Shown one piece after another: positions 36,619 through 47,557 of a stretch of 64,000 nucleotides of DNA; within the stretch, counting starts at the first letter, position 1, and every line of letters starts with the position of its first letter. The notes under the pieces were generated by a model. It saw only the letters and a list, made by a program, of their open reading frames with translations. It did not search any database and was not told the DNA's origin. Both the position numbers and the translations under genes were made by a program. The DNA is taken from NCBI GenBank assembly GCA_963733915.1, contig CAVTEP010000008.1, positions 62,001 through 126,000 of the forward strand. Reading direction: 5' to 3'. Source of the stretch: Sulfomarinibacter sp963733915 (GTDB lineage: Bacteria > Acidobacteriota > Thermoanaerobaculia > Thermoanaerobaculales > Sulfomarinibacteraceae).

Positions 36619-37437
36619 TCAGTTTTCGCTTGGGAAGACTTCCTCAACCGTGACGGTGAGCGGCGGCTCGGAGAGGGACCCGGGATCGTCAGTCGATGCC
36701 ACCACCCAACCGAGGGATGTCTTCTCCGAGGTGTCGAAGTACTCGCCGTCGGTGTAGGAGATCTTGACGGCCACCCGGCCGGTTGCTTCATCGAGGACGA
36801 AGGGCATCAAGAGATAGATGCGCGCGGCGTCGGAGTACCGGCAGGCGAGAGTGGCGCCCTCTTTTCCTGTGAGATGGAACGGGCCGTAACCCGGGCGGTC
36901 AACTTGGATCGACACCTGCCTATCGGAAAGGCGGAAGTCGGGTCGGCGCTGGCGCTCCTCGATTGGAAGCTGCAGGTAGATCTCCTCCACCAGCCAGCGC
37001 AGGTAGGTGACGAGGTCGCCCTCCGATGACCACCGCTGTTTGTCAAACCCGATACAACCGCGGCCGTTGGCTGCCAGAAAGGGATAACGGGCGCCCCACA
37101 GCGGCACCTGCCCATGGCTCGACCCGACGCGGTCGAGAGTCCAGCCGGCTGCGCCCGGAGTCGAAACCGTCATCTCCGCCGACCGTGCGTCGCCGACGAC
37201 GTGCCCGCCTGGAAAAGGGGCCGCCGACAGCAGCAACATGCCTCGCGCGGGGTCCAGGAGGGCGACGAAAGCGCCCGCCACCGAGGGGCAGCCGGAGACG
37301 GTATCGGCGACGACGATCTGCGGCCGCAGCTCGGATCCGATTTCCGATTGGGCGCCTCCGGACACCGCGACCGACACCACAGACAGCGAAACAATCGTGA
37401 TCGCAAACAGCCGGGCGATCGGTGGGGTGCGCTCCAT
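36619..37437 (-). CDS. Secreted protein of unknown function
   Basis: This 272-residue protein has a signal peptide (LFAITIVSLSVVSVAVSGGA). The ATG at 37437 follows GGAGG at the right spacing. The mature part is mixed alpha/beta with three cysteines (GCPS, GCIG, ACRY) and ends with an acidic tail. The segment GDLVTYLRWLVEEIYLQLP looks like an amphipathic helix. No domain family is recognised. It sits between the OYE enzyme and the DUF4388 gene on the same strand with short gaps, so the three may form one transcription unit. Confidence 0.7.
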   Translation of the reverse strand: MERTPPIARLFAITIVSLSVVSVAVSGGAQSEIGSELRPQIVVADTVSGCPSVAGAFVALLDPARGMLLLSAAPFPGGHVVGDARSAEMTVSTPGAAGWTLDRVGSSHGQVPLWGARYPFLAANGRGCIGFDKQRWSSEGDLVTYLRWLVEEIYLQLPIEERQRRPDFRLSDRQVSIQVDRPGYGPFHLTGKEGATLACRYSDAARIYLLMPFVLDEATGRVAVKISYTDGEYFDTSEKTSLGWVVASTDDPGSLSEPPLTVTVEEVFPSEN

Positions 37438-37496
37438 GAAGGATTCCTCCAAGCGTCACCTTAGCGCGGTATCGAGCGAGCGTGATGTGGCGTAGA

Positions 37497-38573
37497 TCAC
37501 GCGCCGCCGCTGCGTCGCATCCGCTCCATTTCGCGGGCGACCCGGGCCACGACGCGGTCGAGGTCGCCTATCTGGCCGATCGAGCCCGACTCGGCCCCCT
37601 GGTCGCCAAAGAACACGGCGGCCACCTTGCCGTCGACGATGACGGGGACGACGATCACCTCTCCCGGGCTCGTTTTGCCGAGCAGATCTCTCAGGGGAAG
37701 GTTTCCATCGCCGTCCTTGAGCCGGCCGCGATAGCTGCGCCCCTCGCCGATAACCCACTCGATGACGGAGTCCTCGCCGACGACCCGATTGACCAGCCGC
37801 CCGGCCATCGCGAGTGACGCCGCGCGGTCGTCCGGGTCGAATCCGCCGACCACTCCGAGGGTGTCGTTGTGGACCAAAAACAGGATCCCGCGCCGCACGA
37901 GCTTCTTCGCGTTATCGAGGATGGCTGCCGCCATCTCGGACGTGACGACCAGCGATTCCTCGCTCAAGTTGTCGAGCAGGGTGCGAACCGCCGCAAAATA
38001 GTCCTTCTGACCGGCGTCGCGGTTCGCCGTGTCGTGCTTGACCGCGCCTTCGAGGAGGAGCCGTTCGGTGCGGAAGCCGGTCTCGAGGATCACTTCCCGC
38101 GGATCGACCCGGACTTCGCCGAGGTCCGGGATGTCCATAGCCGTAAAGGTCCCGACGCCGGCTTTCCAGGTCAAAGCGTCCCGGATGACGTTCTGAAACT
38201 GGAGGTATACAACTCCGTTCAGGTCTTCCGTGCTCACCGCGCCCATTTCGACCAGAATCTGCCCGAGCAGGGCGACGCCCTCCTGCCGCTTTTGAAGCTT
38301 GAGGGCGGCTTCGAGTTGGCCCTCGCTGATCAATCCGCGCCGAACCAGCATCGAACCGACCGTCTCGCGCACCCCGGTCGAGGCAGCGTAGATGATGTCG
38401 CCATCTCGGAACGCGAGCTTGAGTCGCTCGCCGCTCTTTTCGAAGGTCAGCTGACCGGTCCGACGGTGCTGCGACAGCACCATCATGAAATCGGCCACCG
38501 CCAGGTCTTCAATGTCGGCGGTAATCGTCAATAGGCGCTCCGATCCGGTCTCGGAGATGCCGAGATCGTTCAC
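37497..38573 (-). CDS. DUF4388 (PATAN-type) protein with C-terminal GAF-like domain
   Basis: This 358-residue cytoplasmic protein has an N-terminal DUF4388 domain (about residues 20-135) with MMVLSQHRRTGQLTFEK, RDGDIIYAAS and LVRRGLISEGQLEAAL, as in gliding- and secretion-associated regulators. The C-terminal half (from about residue 185) resembles a GAF domain, with GILFLVHNDTLGVVGGF and VIVVPVIVDGKVAAVFFGD. The combination suggests a signal-responsive adapter rather than an enzyme. It is divergent from the arsR gene, and the roughly 70-bp gap holds a promoter reading the other way. Confidence 0.82.
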   Translation of the reverse strand: MNDLGISETGSERLLTITADIEDLAVADFMMVLSQHRRTGQLTFEKSGERLKLAFRDGDIIYAASTGVRETVGSMLVRRGLISEGQLEAALKLQKRQEGVALLGQILVEMGAVSTEDLNGVVYLQFQNVIRDALTWKAGVGTFTAMDIPDLGEVRVDPREVILETGFRTERLLLEGAVKHDTANRDAGQKDYFAAVRTLLDNLSEESLVVTSEMAAAILDNAKKLVRRGILFLVHNDTLGVVGGFDPDDRAASLAMAGRLVNRVVGEDSVIEWVIGEGRSYRGRLKDGDGNLPLRDLLGKTSPGEVIVVPVIVDGKVAAVFFGDQGAESGSIGQIGDLDRVVARVAREMERMRRSGGA

Positions 38574-38592
38574 TCGATTCTATCCCCGCAAC

Positions 38593-38621
38593 TGGACAGG
38601 GGTCGAGTCTCCGCATATATT
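38593..38621 (+). promoter_or_regulatory. Sigma-70-like promoter of arsR-SRPBCC pair
   Basis: TGGACA (38593-38598) and TATATT (38616-38621) are separated by 17 bp. The predicted transcription start falls inside the palindrome that follows. Confidence 0.55.
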
Positions 38622-38623
38622 AA

Positions 38624-38643
38624 CCGTAAGTGGAGACTTACGG
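38624..38643 (+). promoter_or_regulatory. Palindromic operator overlapping the arsR ribosome site
   Basis: CCGTAAG and CTTACGG form a perfect 7-bp inverted repeat around TGGAGA. The GGAG ribosome site of the arsR gene lies in the spacer, and the palindrome starts 3 bp after the -10 element. This fits autorepression by the ArsR protein; as RNA it could also hide the ribosome site. Confidence 0.6.
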
Positions 38644-38644
38644 A

Positions 38645-38953
38645 ATGGTGCTCGGGGCGTTAGCCGACAATACCCGTCGTCGGATTTTCGAGCGTCTGCG
38701 GCGCGGCCCGCTGGCGGTCGGCGAGCTGGCGGCAGACCTTCCGGTGAGCCGGCCGGCGGTGTCGCAGCACCTCAGAGTGTTGAAGTCGGCGGGGCTGGTG
38801 CGGGAGCAGCGGCGGGGAACCCGCCATTACTACGAGATCGACCCGAACGGACTGGAGCCTCTGCGAGCCTACCTGGAAGGATTCTGGGGAGACGTGCTGA
38901 CGGCTTTCGAGACCGCGACCAGAAAGATGAATGGAGGATCACATGACAGCTGA
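38645..38953 (+). CDS. ArsR-family winged-helix transcriptional regulator
   Basis: This 102-residue regulator has a winged-helix fold: MVLGALADNTRRRIFERLRR, then the recognition helix SRPAVSQHLRVLKSAGLVRE and the wing QRRGTRHYYEI. No metal-binding cysteines are present, so it belongs to the non-metal ArsR group that commonly pairs with SRPBCC (AHSA1) genes. The ATG at 38645 has GGAG at good spacing; an upstream GTG at 38630 would lie inside the palindrome and is unlikely. The stop overlaps the next gene's start by 11 bp. Confidence 0.88.
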   Translation: MVLGALADNTRRRIFERLRRGPLAVGELAADLPVSRPAVSQHLRVLKSAGLVREQRRGTRHYYEIDPNGLEPLRAYLEGFWGDVLTAFETATRKMNGGSHDS

Positions 38954-39401
38954 GAAAACCATCGAAGCGGTGCGACGCTCGATCGACGTCGGTTGCAGCG
39001 TGACCGAGGCCTTCCGAATCTTCACCGCGGAGATCGACAGCTGGTGGCCGCTGGCGACCCACTCGATCGGCCAGGCCGATGCCGTGGCCTGTTATTTCGA
39101 GGGCCGCGAGGGCGGCAGGATCTACGAGACTCACGGTGACGGCTCGGTCCACCCGTGGGGGACGGTGACGGTGTGGGAGCCGCCCGCCCGATTGGTCTTC
39201 TCCTGGCACCCGGGCCGGGACGCCGCCACCGCCCAGGAGGTGGAGCTGCGATTCCTGGCACTCGATTCTGGCGCCCGGGTGGAGCTCGAACACCGCGGTT
39301 GGGAGATCCTGGGCGACAAGGCCGAAGAGACCCGCAACGCCTACGAATCGGGTTGGGCCGGGGTACTCGACCTCTACGTGGCCCGCTGCCATGAGCCCTA
39401 G
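38943..39401 (+). CDS. SRPBCC (AHSA1/START-like) domain protein
   Basis: This 152-residue protein has the helix-grip fold: a first strand IEAVRRSIDVGCSVTEAFRI, then IDSWWPLATHSIG, WGTVTVWEPPARLVFSWHPG (the conserved strand pair of the AHSA1 group), and a long C-terminal helix ESGWAGVLDLYVARC. Members bind hydrophobic ligands or Hsp90-like partners. Pairing of arsR and SRPBCC genes is widespread; the regulator usually controls the partner. The gene is translationally coupled to arsR and convergent with the anti-sigma gene, overlapping it by 4 bp. Confidence 0.88.
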   Translation: MTAEKTIEAVRRSIDVGCSVTEAFRIFTAEIDSWWPLATHSIGQADAVACYFEGREGGRIYETHGDGSVHPWGTVTVWEPPARLVFSWHPGRDAATAQEVELRFLALDSGARVELEHRGWEILGDKAEETRNAYESGWAGVLDLYVARCHEP

Positions 39402-39718
39402 CGAAAAAACAGGAGCATCGCCCCCGCCAACGCGGCGCCGCCGACCGCCAGCGTTCCGATCGCGATGACGGTTGCGAGGGTAATGACTCTGTTCGCGATC
39501 TGCCGTTTGGCCTCCTGGTAGGCCGTCACCTGGGCGTTGGGATTGACGGGCGCCGGCGGCGGTTCGGGTATCCGATTCTTCCACTGCGTGGCCATCCGGG
39601 CGAGCTCCGGATCGCGGTCGAGATGCTCCTTGACCAGTGCCTGGGAATCGGGGCTCGCCTCGTCTGAGAGATAGAGGGGCAGGAGATCCAGAATCACGTC
39701 GCGTGTCACGGCCATCAT
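39398..39718 (-). CDS. Predicted anti-sigma factor (membrane anchored)
   Basis: This 106-residue protein has an N-terminal helical domain (DVILDLLPLYLSDEASPDSQ) that matches anti-sigma domains lacking the zinc-binding HCC motif. A Pro-rich linker and a single C-terminal membrane helix (about residues 78-104) follow. It overlaps the upstream ECF sigma gene by 4 bp (ATGA) after a GGAGGTG site, the usual sigma/anti-sigma arrangement. It would hold the sigma factor at the membrane until a signal releases it. Confidence 0.8.
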   Translation of the reverse strand: MMAVTRDVILDLLPLYLSDEASPDSQALVKEHLDRDPELARMATQWKNRIPEPPPAPVNPNAQVTAYQEAKRQIANRVITLATVIAIGTLAVGGAALAGAMLLFFR

Positions 39719-40203
39719 TCACCTCCGTTTTCGGTCATGGTTGCCGCGAGAAGTCGACGACGGGCACGGTGCACCTTGACCCGGGCCGCGCCGGCGGATA
39801 TATCGAGGACCCTCGCGATTTCGTCGTAGGAAAGCAAGTGCTCCGTTCGCAGGACCAACGCCAATCGATCGGCTGTCGGGATTCGATACAGGGCGCCCGT
39901 GACCCGGTCGAGCTCCGACCGCGCGGCGGCCGTTCGCTGCGGATCGGGCGCCCGGTCCGTCAGCTCCTCGGGCAGCTCTTCGTGTTTGTTGGACTGATGT
40001 CGGTGCTTGAGGAAGATGTTGCGGGCGATTGCGAAGAGGTAGCCCTTCAAGGTTTCGGTACGCAACCGGTCGCGACGCGCCCAGGCCCTGATGAAGGTCT
40101 CCGATGCCACGTCCTCGGCCTCGGTCCGGTTTCGGGTCAGCCACATGGAGAACCGAAACACGTCCGGGAAGTGTGTCTCGTAAAGCTGCTCGAAGGTCAT
40201 CAT
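39715..40203 (-). CDS. ECF-type RNA polymerase sigma factor
   Basis: This 162-residue sigma-70 family protein has sigma2 (LYETHFPDVFRFSMWLTRNR, AEDVASETFIRAWARRD) and sigma4 (LALVLRTEHLLSYDEIARVL, then AARVKVHRARRRL), with the core-binding and -10 and -35 recognition helices present. No sigma3 is present, as expected for ECF factors. It is followed by a coupled membrane anti-sigma gene. The regulon cannot be inferred from this window. Confidence 0.92.
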   Translation of the reverse strand: MMTFEQLYETHFPDVFRFSMWLTRNRTEAEDVASETFIRAWARRDRLRTETLKGYLFAIARNIFLKHRHQSNKHEELPEELTDRAPDPQRTAAARSELDRVTGALYRIPTADRLALVLRTEHLLSYDEIARVLDISAGAARVKVHRARRRLLAATMTENGGE

Positions 40204-40264
40204 CGGTCCATACGCCTCAATGAGAGTAGCGGCGAGGACCGGATTCGTTACAGCCCGTGTACGG

Positions 40265-40428
40265 TCAGCTCTTGCGCTTGGTTTTGGCGAAGAAGCCGCT
40301 TAAGACCGGCACCACCTTGCGCCCCTTGCACTTCGGGCAGGCTGGTTCGCCTTTTCACGTTGCGCGACCGTCATGGTTTTCTCGAACCGGTGATGACACT
40401 TCTCGCACCGAAAAACGTAGACCGGCAT
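40265..40428 (-). CDS. FmdB-type zinc-ribbon protein (one-base frame break)
   Basis: GGAGG precedes an ATG that reads MPVYVFRCEKCHHRFEKTMT, the standard start of FmdB-family zinc ribbons. After about 30 codons (near 40356) the frame must shift by one base (a missing C in an AACC run) to reach PACPKCKGRKVVPVLSGFFA and the natural stop at 40265. The repaired protein is about 54 residues with two CxxC pairs. FmdB-like proteins are small regulators or translation-associated proteins of uncertain role. No single open frame covers it, so it is easily missed. Confidence 0.72.
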
Positions 40429-40470
40429 GCTCGTCCTCCGCGGGTCGCGCGCTCTGATTGAGATGATCGG

Positions 40471-41760
40471 TCATTTTCGGCGTGGACGCAAGCCCCCGTT
40501 CTCCGCGTATCCGAGCCGGGCGCGGCGGTTGCGGTCGATCTCCTTTGACGCTTTCAGCCCGCGGTGCCGGAGCGAGAACCAGATCAGCCGCTTGCGGTCC
40601 ATGACGAAGAAGCGCTTGCCGTAGCGGGCGAGGGCCCGGCGGTCGATCGCAAAGCCGAGGCCGGGCGCGGTCGGGGTTTCGAGCGTGCCACGATGGTGTT
40701 CGAACGGTTCTTCGAGGATGCCGTCGCGCGCCTCGACCGTCCAGCCGGGTGGCGCCAACGGGTACTCGAGCTCGCGCTCGTCGGCGAAACCGCTGGCGGC
40801 GAAGAGCTGAAGGTTGACGGCAAAACCGATGCCGTTGGTCCAGGTGTGGGGCGAGTAGGCGAGGCCGTGCTCGCGGCACAGCCTGATGACCGCCATCGTC
40901 TGGGCGATGCCGCCGCTGAAGATGGCGTCGGGCTGAAGAATGTCGTAGCACCTGCCTTCGATCATCATCCTGAGCTCGGGCAAGCCCGAGCTGTGGAGCT
41001 CGCCACCGGCGATGGGCACACGGCTGTACGAGCTGAGCGCGCTGAGGTCGTCGTAGGCGTCCATCGCCAGCGGCTCCTCGATCCAGACGACGCCGACATC
41101 GGCGCAAGCGTCGGCGAAGCGACGGGCGCGCGCGAGGTCCCAGGTGGGCGCGTCGGCGATGATGGTGACCCGCCACCCCTGGTTGGCGTCGACCGCGATC
41201 TTCACCCGATCGCCGACCGCCTTGGCGGTCTCGACGACCTGGCGGATGTCGACCGCCTCGTCGTGATCGTGGACCCGCAGCTTGACGGTCTTGAAGCCAT
41301 CGGCTATGCGAGCCTCGACCTCCGCAATGCGGTCGCCCGGCGCCTTGACCTCTCCGGTGGATGCGTACAGCCGCACCGTCCGGGGCGTGCCGCCGAGCAG
41401 CTCGCTCACGGGCTTGGCTTCGAGCTTGCCCTTGATGTCCCAGAACGCCGGCTCGATCCACCAGTTGCGCCAGCCGAGATAGGAAATTTCGCGCAGTCGC
41501 TGTTGGACGAGGCCGATGTCGGTGGCGTCCTCACCGAGGAGATAGGGTCCGAGGAGATCGCCGAGACCGGCGCGCTCACGGCCGATGGCGGGGCCCGCGC
41601 TGTGGCCGACGACGCCGTCGTCGGTGGTGATCCGCACCAGCGTGAACCGGTTCTCGTTCGCCGGCATGCCGGGGATCCAGGCCGGTCGGAAGGTGGCCGG
41701 GAGCGGGATCGCGACGTGAAACAGCTCGACCCGCGCGACACGGCTGGCTGTCGGGCTCAT
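40471..41760 (-). CDS. Enolase-superfamily enzyme (mandelate racemase/muconate lactonising type)
   Basis: This 429-residue protein has an N-terminal capping domain (RVELFHVAIPLPATFRPAWI) and a barrel with KTVKLRVHDHD (catalytic Lys region, with Arg in place of the second Lys of KxK), VDANQGW (first metal Asp), WIEEPL (second metal Glu), AGGELHSS (third metal ligand) and SPHTWTNG (His base). The set fits the mandelate racemase subgroup, which acts on acid sugars or related alpha-hydroxy acids; the substrate is not predictable. The extra 40 C-terminal residues are basic. The ATG at 41760 was chosen by homology. Confidence 0.87.
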   Translation of the reverse strand: MSPTASRVARVELFHVAIPLPATFRPAWIPGMPANENRFTLVRITTDDGVVGHSAGPAIGRERAGLGDLLGPYLLGEDATDIGLVQQRLREISYLGWRNWWIEPAFWDIKGKLEAKPVSELLGGTPRTVRLYASTGEVKAPGDRIAEVEARIADGFKTVKLRVHDHDEAVDIRQVVETAKAVGDRVKIAVDANQGWRVTIIADAPTWDLARARRFADACADVGVVWIEEPLAMDAYDDLSALSSYSRVPIAGGELHSSGLPELRMMIEGRCYDILQPDAIFSGGIAQTMAVIRLCREHGLAYSPHTWTNGIGFAVNLQLFAASGFADERELEYPLAPPGWTVEARDGILEEPFEHHRGTLETPTAPGLGFAIDRRALARYGKRFFVMDRKRLIWFSLRHRGLKASKEIDRNRRARLGYAENGGLRPRRK

Positions 41761-41787
41761 AGGCGAAACGATAACACCGCGGCGAGA

Positions 41788-41890
41788 CAATTCTCAATTC
41801 TCAGTTCTCAATTTTGAATTCCCGCCCACCCCCTCGTCGCTCCGGGAGGGCGGATGGGAATTGAGAATTGAGAATTGAGAACTGAGAATT
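41788..41890. repeat. GAATTGAGA word arms with G-rich core (hairpin)
   Basis: The left arm (41788-41820) has words of CAATTCTCAATTCTCAG. The right arm (41857-41890) has GAATTGAGAATTGAGAATTG words and is the inverted counterpart. The roughly 37-bp loop is itself complementary (CCCGCCCACCCC against GGGAGGGCGGATGGG). The layout is the same as the arms at 15.2 and 23.4-24.4 kb, but with no cargo. Confidence 0.7.
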
Positions 41891-41965
41891 CCGGATTTGG
41901 CATTCTCCAGAGGATTCAAGAGATCCTTCGACTCGCTTCGGCCTTCGGCCTCCGCTCGCTCAGGA

Positions 41966-41997
41966 TGACGCGATGACGGGCTGGCGAGGCCAGCCCG

Positions 41998-42008
<11 letters not shown>
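41966..42008. terminator. Strong 20-bp hairpin at the end of ettA
   Basis: TGACGCGATGACGGGCTGGC, a GAG loop and the exact reverse complement form a 20-bp stem. The right arm contains the ettA stop codon. Just upstream (41918-41965) lies TCCTTCGACTCGCTTCGG followed by its partly inverted partner, another self-complementary repeat-like unit. The hairpin sits between two genes on the minus strand and may end ettA transcription or be an inserted repeat. Confidence 0.6.
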
Positions 42009-43680
<1,672 letters not shown>

Positions 43681-43806
43681 GTTGCCTCCGAGACATCAGA
43701 TTGGGGGCGGGCGCGCCACAAGTCAAGGCGTACCGCGGTGCGCCTTTCCGAGACCTCGAATGCCTGCTACCCTTCGTCGCCGCGAGGCTAAAGTGAGGGT
43801 GCGCTC

Positions 43807-45397
43807 ATGACAAGAAAACGAATCGGGATTTTCGGGTGGGGGATCGTCGCTCCCAAGTCACCCAACGTCGCTGCCTTCGAAAGGAATCTCGGCCGGGCGA
43901 CGAGTTGGCTCGAACCCTTCGACGGTTTCGGGCCGAGCAACTTTCTCGTCGGGCGTCCGGACTTCGACTTTGAATTCTATAAACCGTGGATTGACGACCG
44001 TTTCGAACCACGTCGTTTTTCGCAGCTCGAATCGAAGATGGGCAATACGGTCAAGTACGCCGTCGGTGCGTTTATTCAGGCCCTCGAGAAAAACCCGGGG
44101 ATAACAGATCTGCTCCATGAACTGGGCTCTCAGGTGCACGTCTACGTGGGCACCGGTCTCGGTGATTTTCCGCTCCAGTATGAACTGGTCCTTCGCTACT
44201 ACCGCGCCCAGAAGAGGTGGAACCGTTTCTGGTGTCAGGACGAGCATCACAAGGAACTACAAGCCTACCGAAAAGCTCCGCCGGCCGGCCGTGTGCGGAT
44301 TCGCGCCGAGCTGGGCGCGCCGGATGATCCAGGCGATTTTGACCCGAAGGATGAAGGCATCGGCGAAATCAGTGAACGATGGAATGCCTTCTGGGTATCG
44401 CGGTCGGATGGGTTGAAGCGGTATCTGGAGAGGTCGAAGGAGGTTGAGGGCGAGGACATCACCGGCGACATCGAGAATGGCAAGGGGTCCCTCATTCGCC
44501 GCAAGATCTCGCTCTCGGCGAAAGCTCAATGCCGAGTACGGATGTCCGACCGAACCGTGGAATGCGGTCGATCCGAAGCTCCTGTGGAATATCCCGAACA
44601 TTTCTGCAGCCCAGATCTCGATGCTTGGCCGCATCACGGGTCCGGCGATTGCTCCGATTGCCGCGTGTGCGGGGTTCAGCGTCTCCCTCAAATTGGCGAT
44701 CGACGCCATTCGCTCCGGTCAGGCCAGGATCTGCGTGATCGGAATGACCGATCCGGAGCCGCACGCGCTGTCGGTGGGGGCGTTCTTCGGCGCCAGGGTC
44801 CTGTCGCACGACGGCCGGGTGTCCAAGCCCTTTACGGGGATGCGGGGCACCCACGTCGCGGGAGGCGCCTGCATCTGGATCGTGGGCGACGCCGAGTACC
44901 TGATGGAAAAGGGTTTCGAGCCGCTCGGACTCGAGGTCCTGAGCGTTGGGGTTTCCTCGGACGCCGACCACATCATCACCCCCTCTGAAGAGGGGCCGCG
45001 GCTCGCCATTCGCCAGGCTCTGGCGGACGCGGGGATCAATCCGGAGGACGTCGCGACCTGGGACATGCACGCGACCGCCACGCCGGGCGACTGGACCGAG
45101 CTGCAGAACACCCTGGCGATGCTTCCGGGATCGATGGCGATCACGGCGCGCAAGGGCACCTTCGGGCACGGCATGTCGGTCTGCGGCGGCTGGGAGCTGA
45201 CGGCGCAGCATCTCGGTTTTTCCAAGGGAGCGCTGCTCCCGGTCAATCTGGAGGGTGCCGAGGTCCACGATCAGATCCGACCCTATTACCACCGACTCGT
45301 GCAGGACGAGGCCCACCCCACCGAAGGCGATGTCGCCGGCAAGATCAATATGGGTGTCGGAGGGATCAACGCCTGTGCGATCTGCAGGCGGTGGTGA
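43807..45397 (+). CDS. Beta-ketoacyl synthase-like (thiolase-fold) enzyme, frame broken once
   Basis: The first part begins MTKKRIGIFGWGIVAPKSPN-like (MTRKRIGIFGWG) and runs to about 44520. The second, one frame over, reads IAACAGFSVSLKLAIDAIRS, where the Cys aligns with the nucleophile of ketoacyl synthases, then FGARVLSHDGRVSKPF, DMHATATPGDWTEL and KGTFGHGMSVCGGWELTAQH, which carry the two active-site His residues. Removing one A near 44521 joins the halves into about 530 residues. The N-terminal 200 residues are unusually long with an acidic insertion. It is likely to act in fatty-acid or polyketide-like condensation, in an operon with a MoxR ATPase. Confidence 0.8.
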
Positions 45398-45481
45398 GAT
45401 TTGCGGGCAAGGGTGCCGTACAATCGACTCGAAGCATCGGGTGGAACGCGGACGGAACTCGGAATAAAGGATTGAGGGATC

Positions 45482-46328
<847 letters not shown>

Positions 46329-46336
<8 letters not shown>

Positions 46337-47540
46337 GCAGACCGCCGCCGCGGCCGACCACGCCGGAATTTTTCTCTCCTTTTTCTATCGCCTCCGCGGC
46401 CACGGGCTCAAGGTCACCCCGCAGCAGTGGCTGACTCTTATCGAGGGGCTGGCGCGAGGGCTGCACGGGTCGTCTCTGATGGGCTTCTACTCGCTCGCCC
46501 GCGGCATCATGGTCAAGGACGAAGCCGAGCTCGACGACTTTGACCTCTGTTTTGCGGCCCACTTCAAGGGCGTCGAAAGCGAAGTGGCCGCCATCGAGCG
46601 GGCGGTGTGGGAGTGGTTGGCGGGCCCCGTCCCGCCCTACGCGATCGCCCCCGAGTGGCTGCGGGCTCTGGAGGCGGTCGACGTCGCCGCCCTACGCACC
46701 GAGCTCGAGCGGCGGTTCCGGGAGCAGACCGAGCGTCACGACGGCGGCAACTACTGGGTCGGCACCGGCGGGACCTCGGCCTTCGGCCACTCCGGCGCCC
46801 ATCCGGGTGGGATCCGCGTCGGCGGCGAACACGGCGCCGGCACCGCGGTCCAGGTGGCGGCCGAGCGCCGCTACCAGGAGCACCGCAAGGACCGCGTGCT
46901 CGACACCCGCCAGCTGACGGTCGCCCTCAAGAAGCTGCGGGCGCTGGAGCGGACGGGGCCCGCCGATGAGCTCGACCTCGACCGCAGCATCGATCGCATC
47001 GCCCGCTCGGGCGGCGAGCTCGAGCTGGTCTTCGCGCCGCCGCGGGAAAACCGGCTCGGCCTCCTTCTCGCGATGGACATCGGCGGATCGATGTGGCCGT
47101 TCCGGGGCCTCGTGGACACGCTCTTTTCCGCCGCCCACCAGGTGCGTCACTTCAAGCGTTTTGACCACGTCTACTTCCACAACTGCATCTACGAGCGGGT
47201 CTATGGCAACGCGCGATTTGACGACAAGATCCCTCTCGCCGATTTCTTCCGCCGCTGGGACCGGGAGACCCGTCTCGTCCTGGTTGGCGACGCCTACATG
47301 TATCCGGGTGAAATCACCGATCGCTACGGGGCGGTCGACTGGACCGAACGCAACGAGCGACCCGGGGCCGAGTACCTGGCCCGCGTGCGCGATCACTTCA
47401 GCCACTGCGCGTGGCTCAACCCGATGGACCGGAGCAGCTGGGATGCGCCGTCGGTCAAGCTGATCCGCCGGATCTTTCCGATGTACCCGCTGACGGTGCA
47501 GGGGGTCGAGGAGCTGGCGCGCGATCTCTCCCGCGGCTGA
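46329..47540 (+). CDS. CoxE-like VWA-domain protein
   Basis: This 403-residue protein has an N-terminal region rich in Arg, Glu and Gly (with a GGNYWVGTGGTSAFGHSGAH loop) and a C-terminal von Willebrand A domain starting RLGLLLAMDIGGSMWPF, whose metal-ion-dependent adhesion-site motif reads DIGGS (normally DxSxS, so the first Ser is replaced by Gly). The domain continues with LVLVGDAYMYPGEITDRYGA. CoxE-like proteins work with MoxR-type ATPases in cofactor insertion and complex maturation. Start 46329 overlaps the MoxR stop. The gene order (ATPase, VWA) is the canonical module. Confidence 0.88.
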
Positions 47541-47557
47541 ACAGCTGAGAAGAGCCA

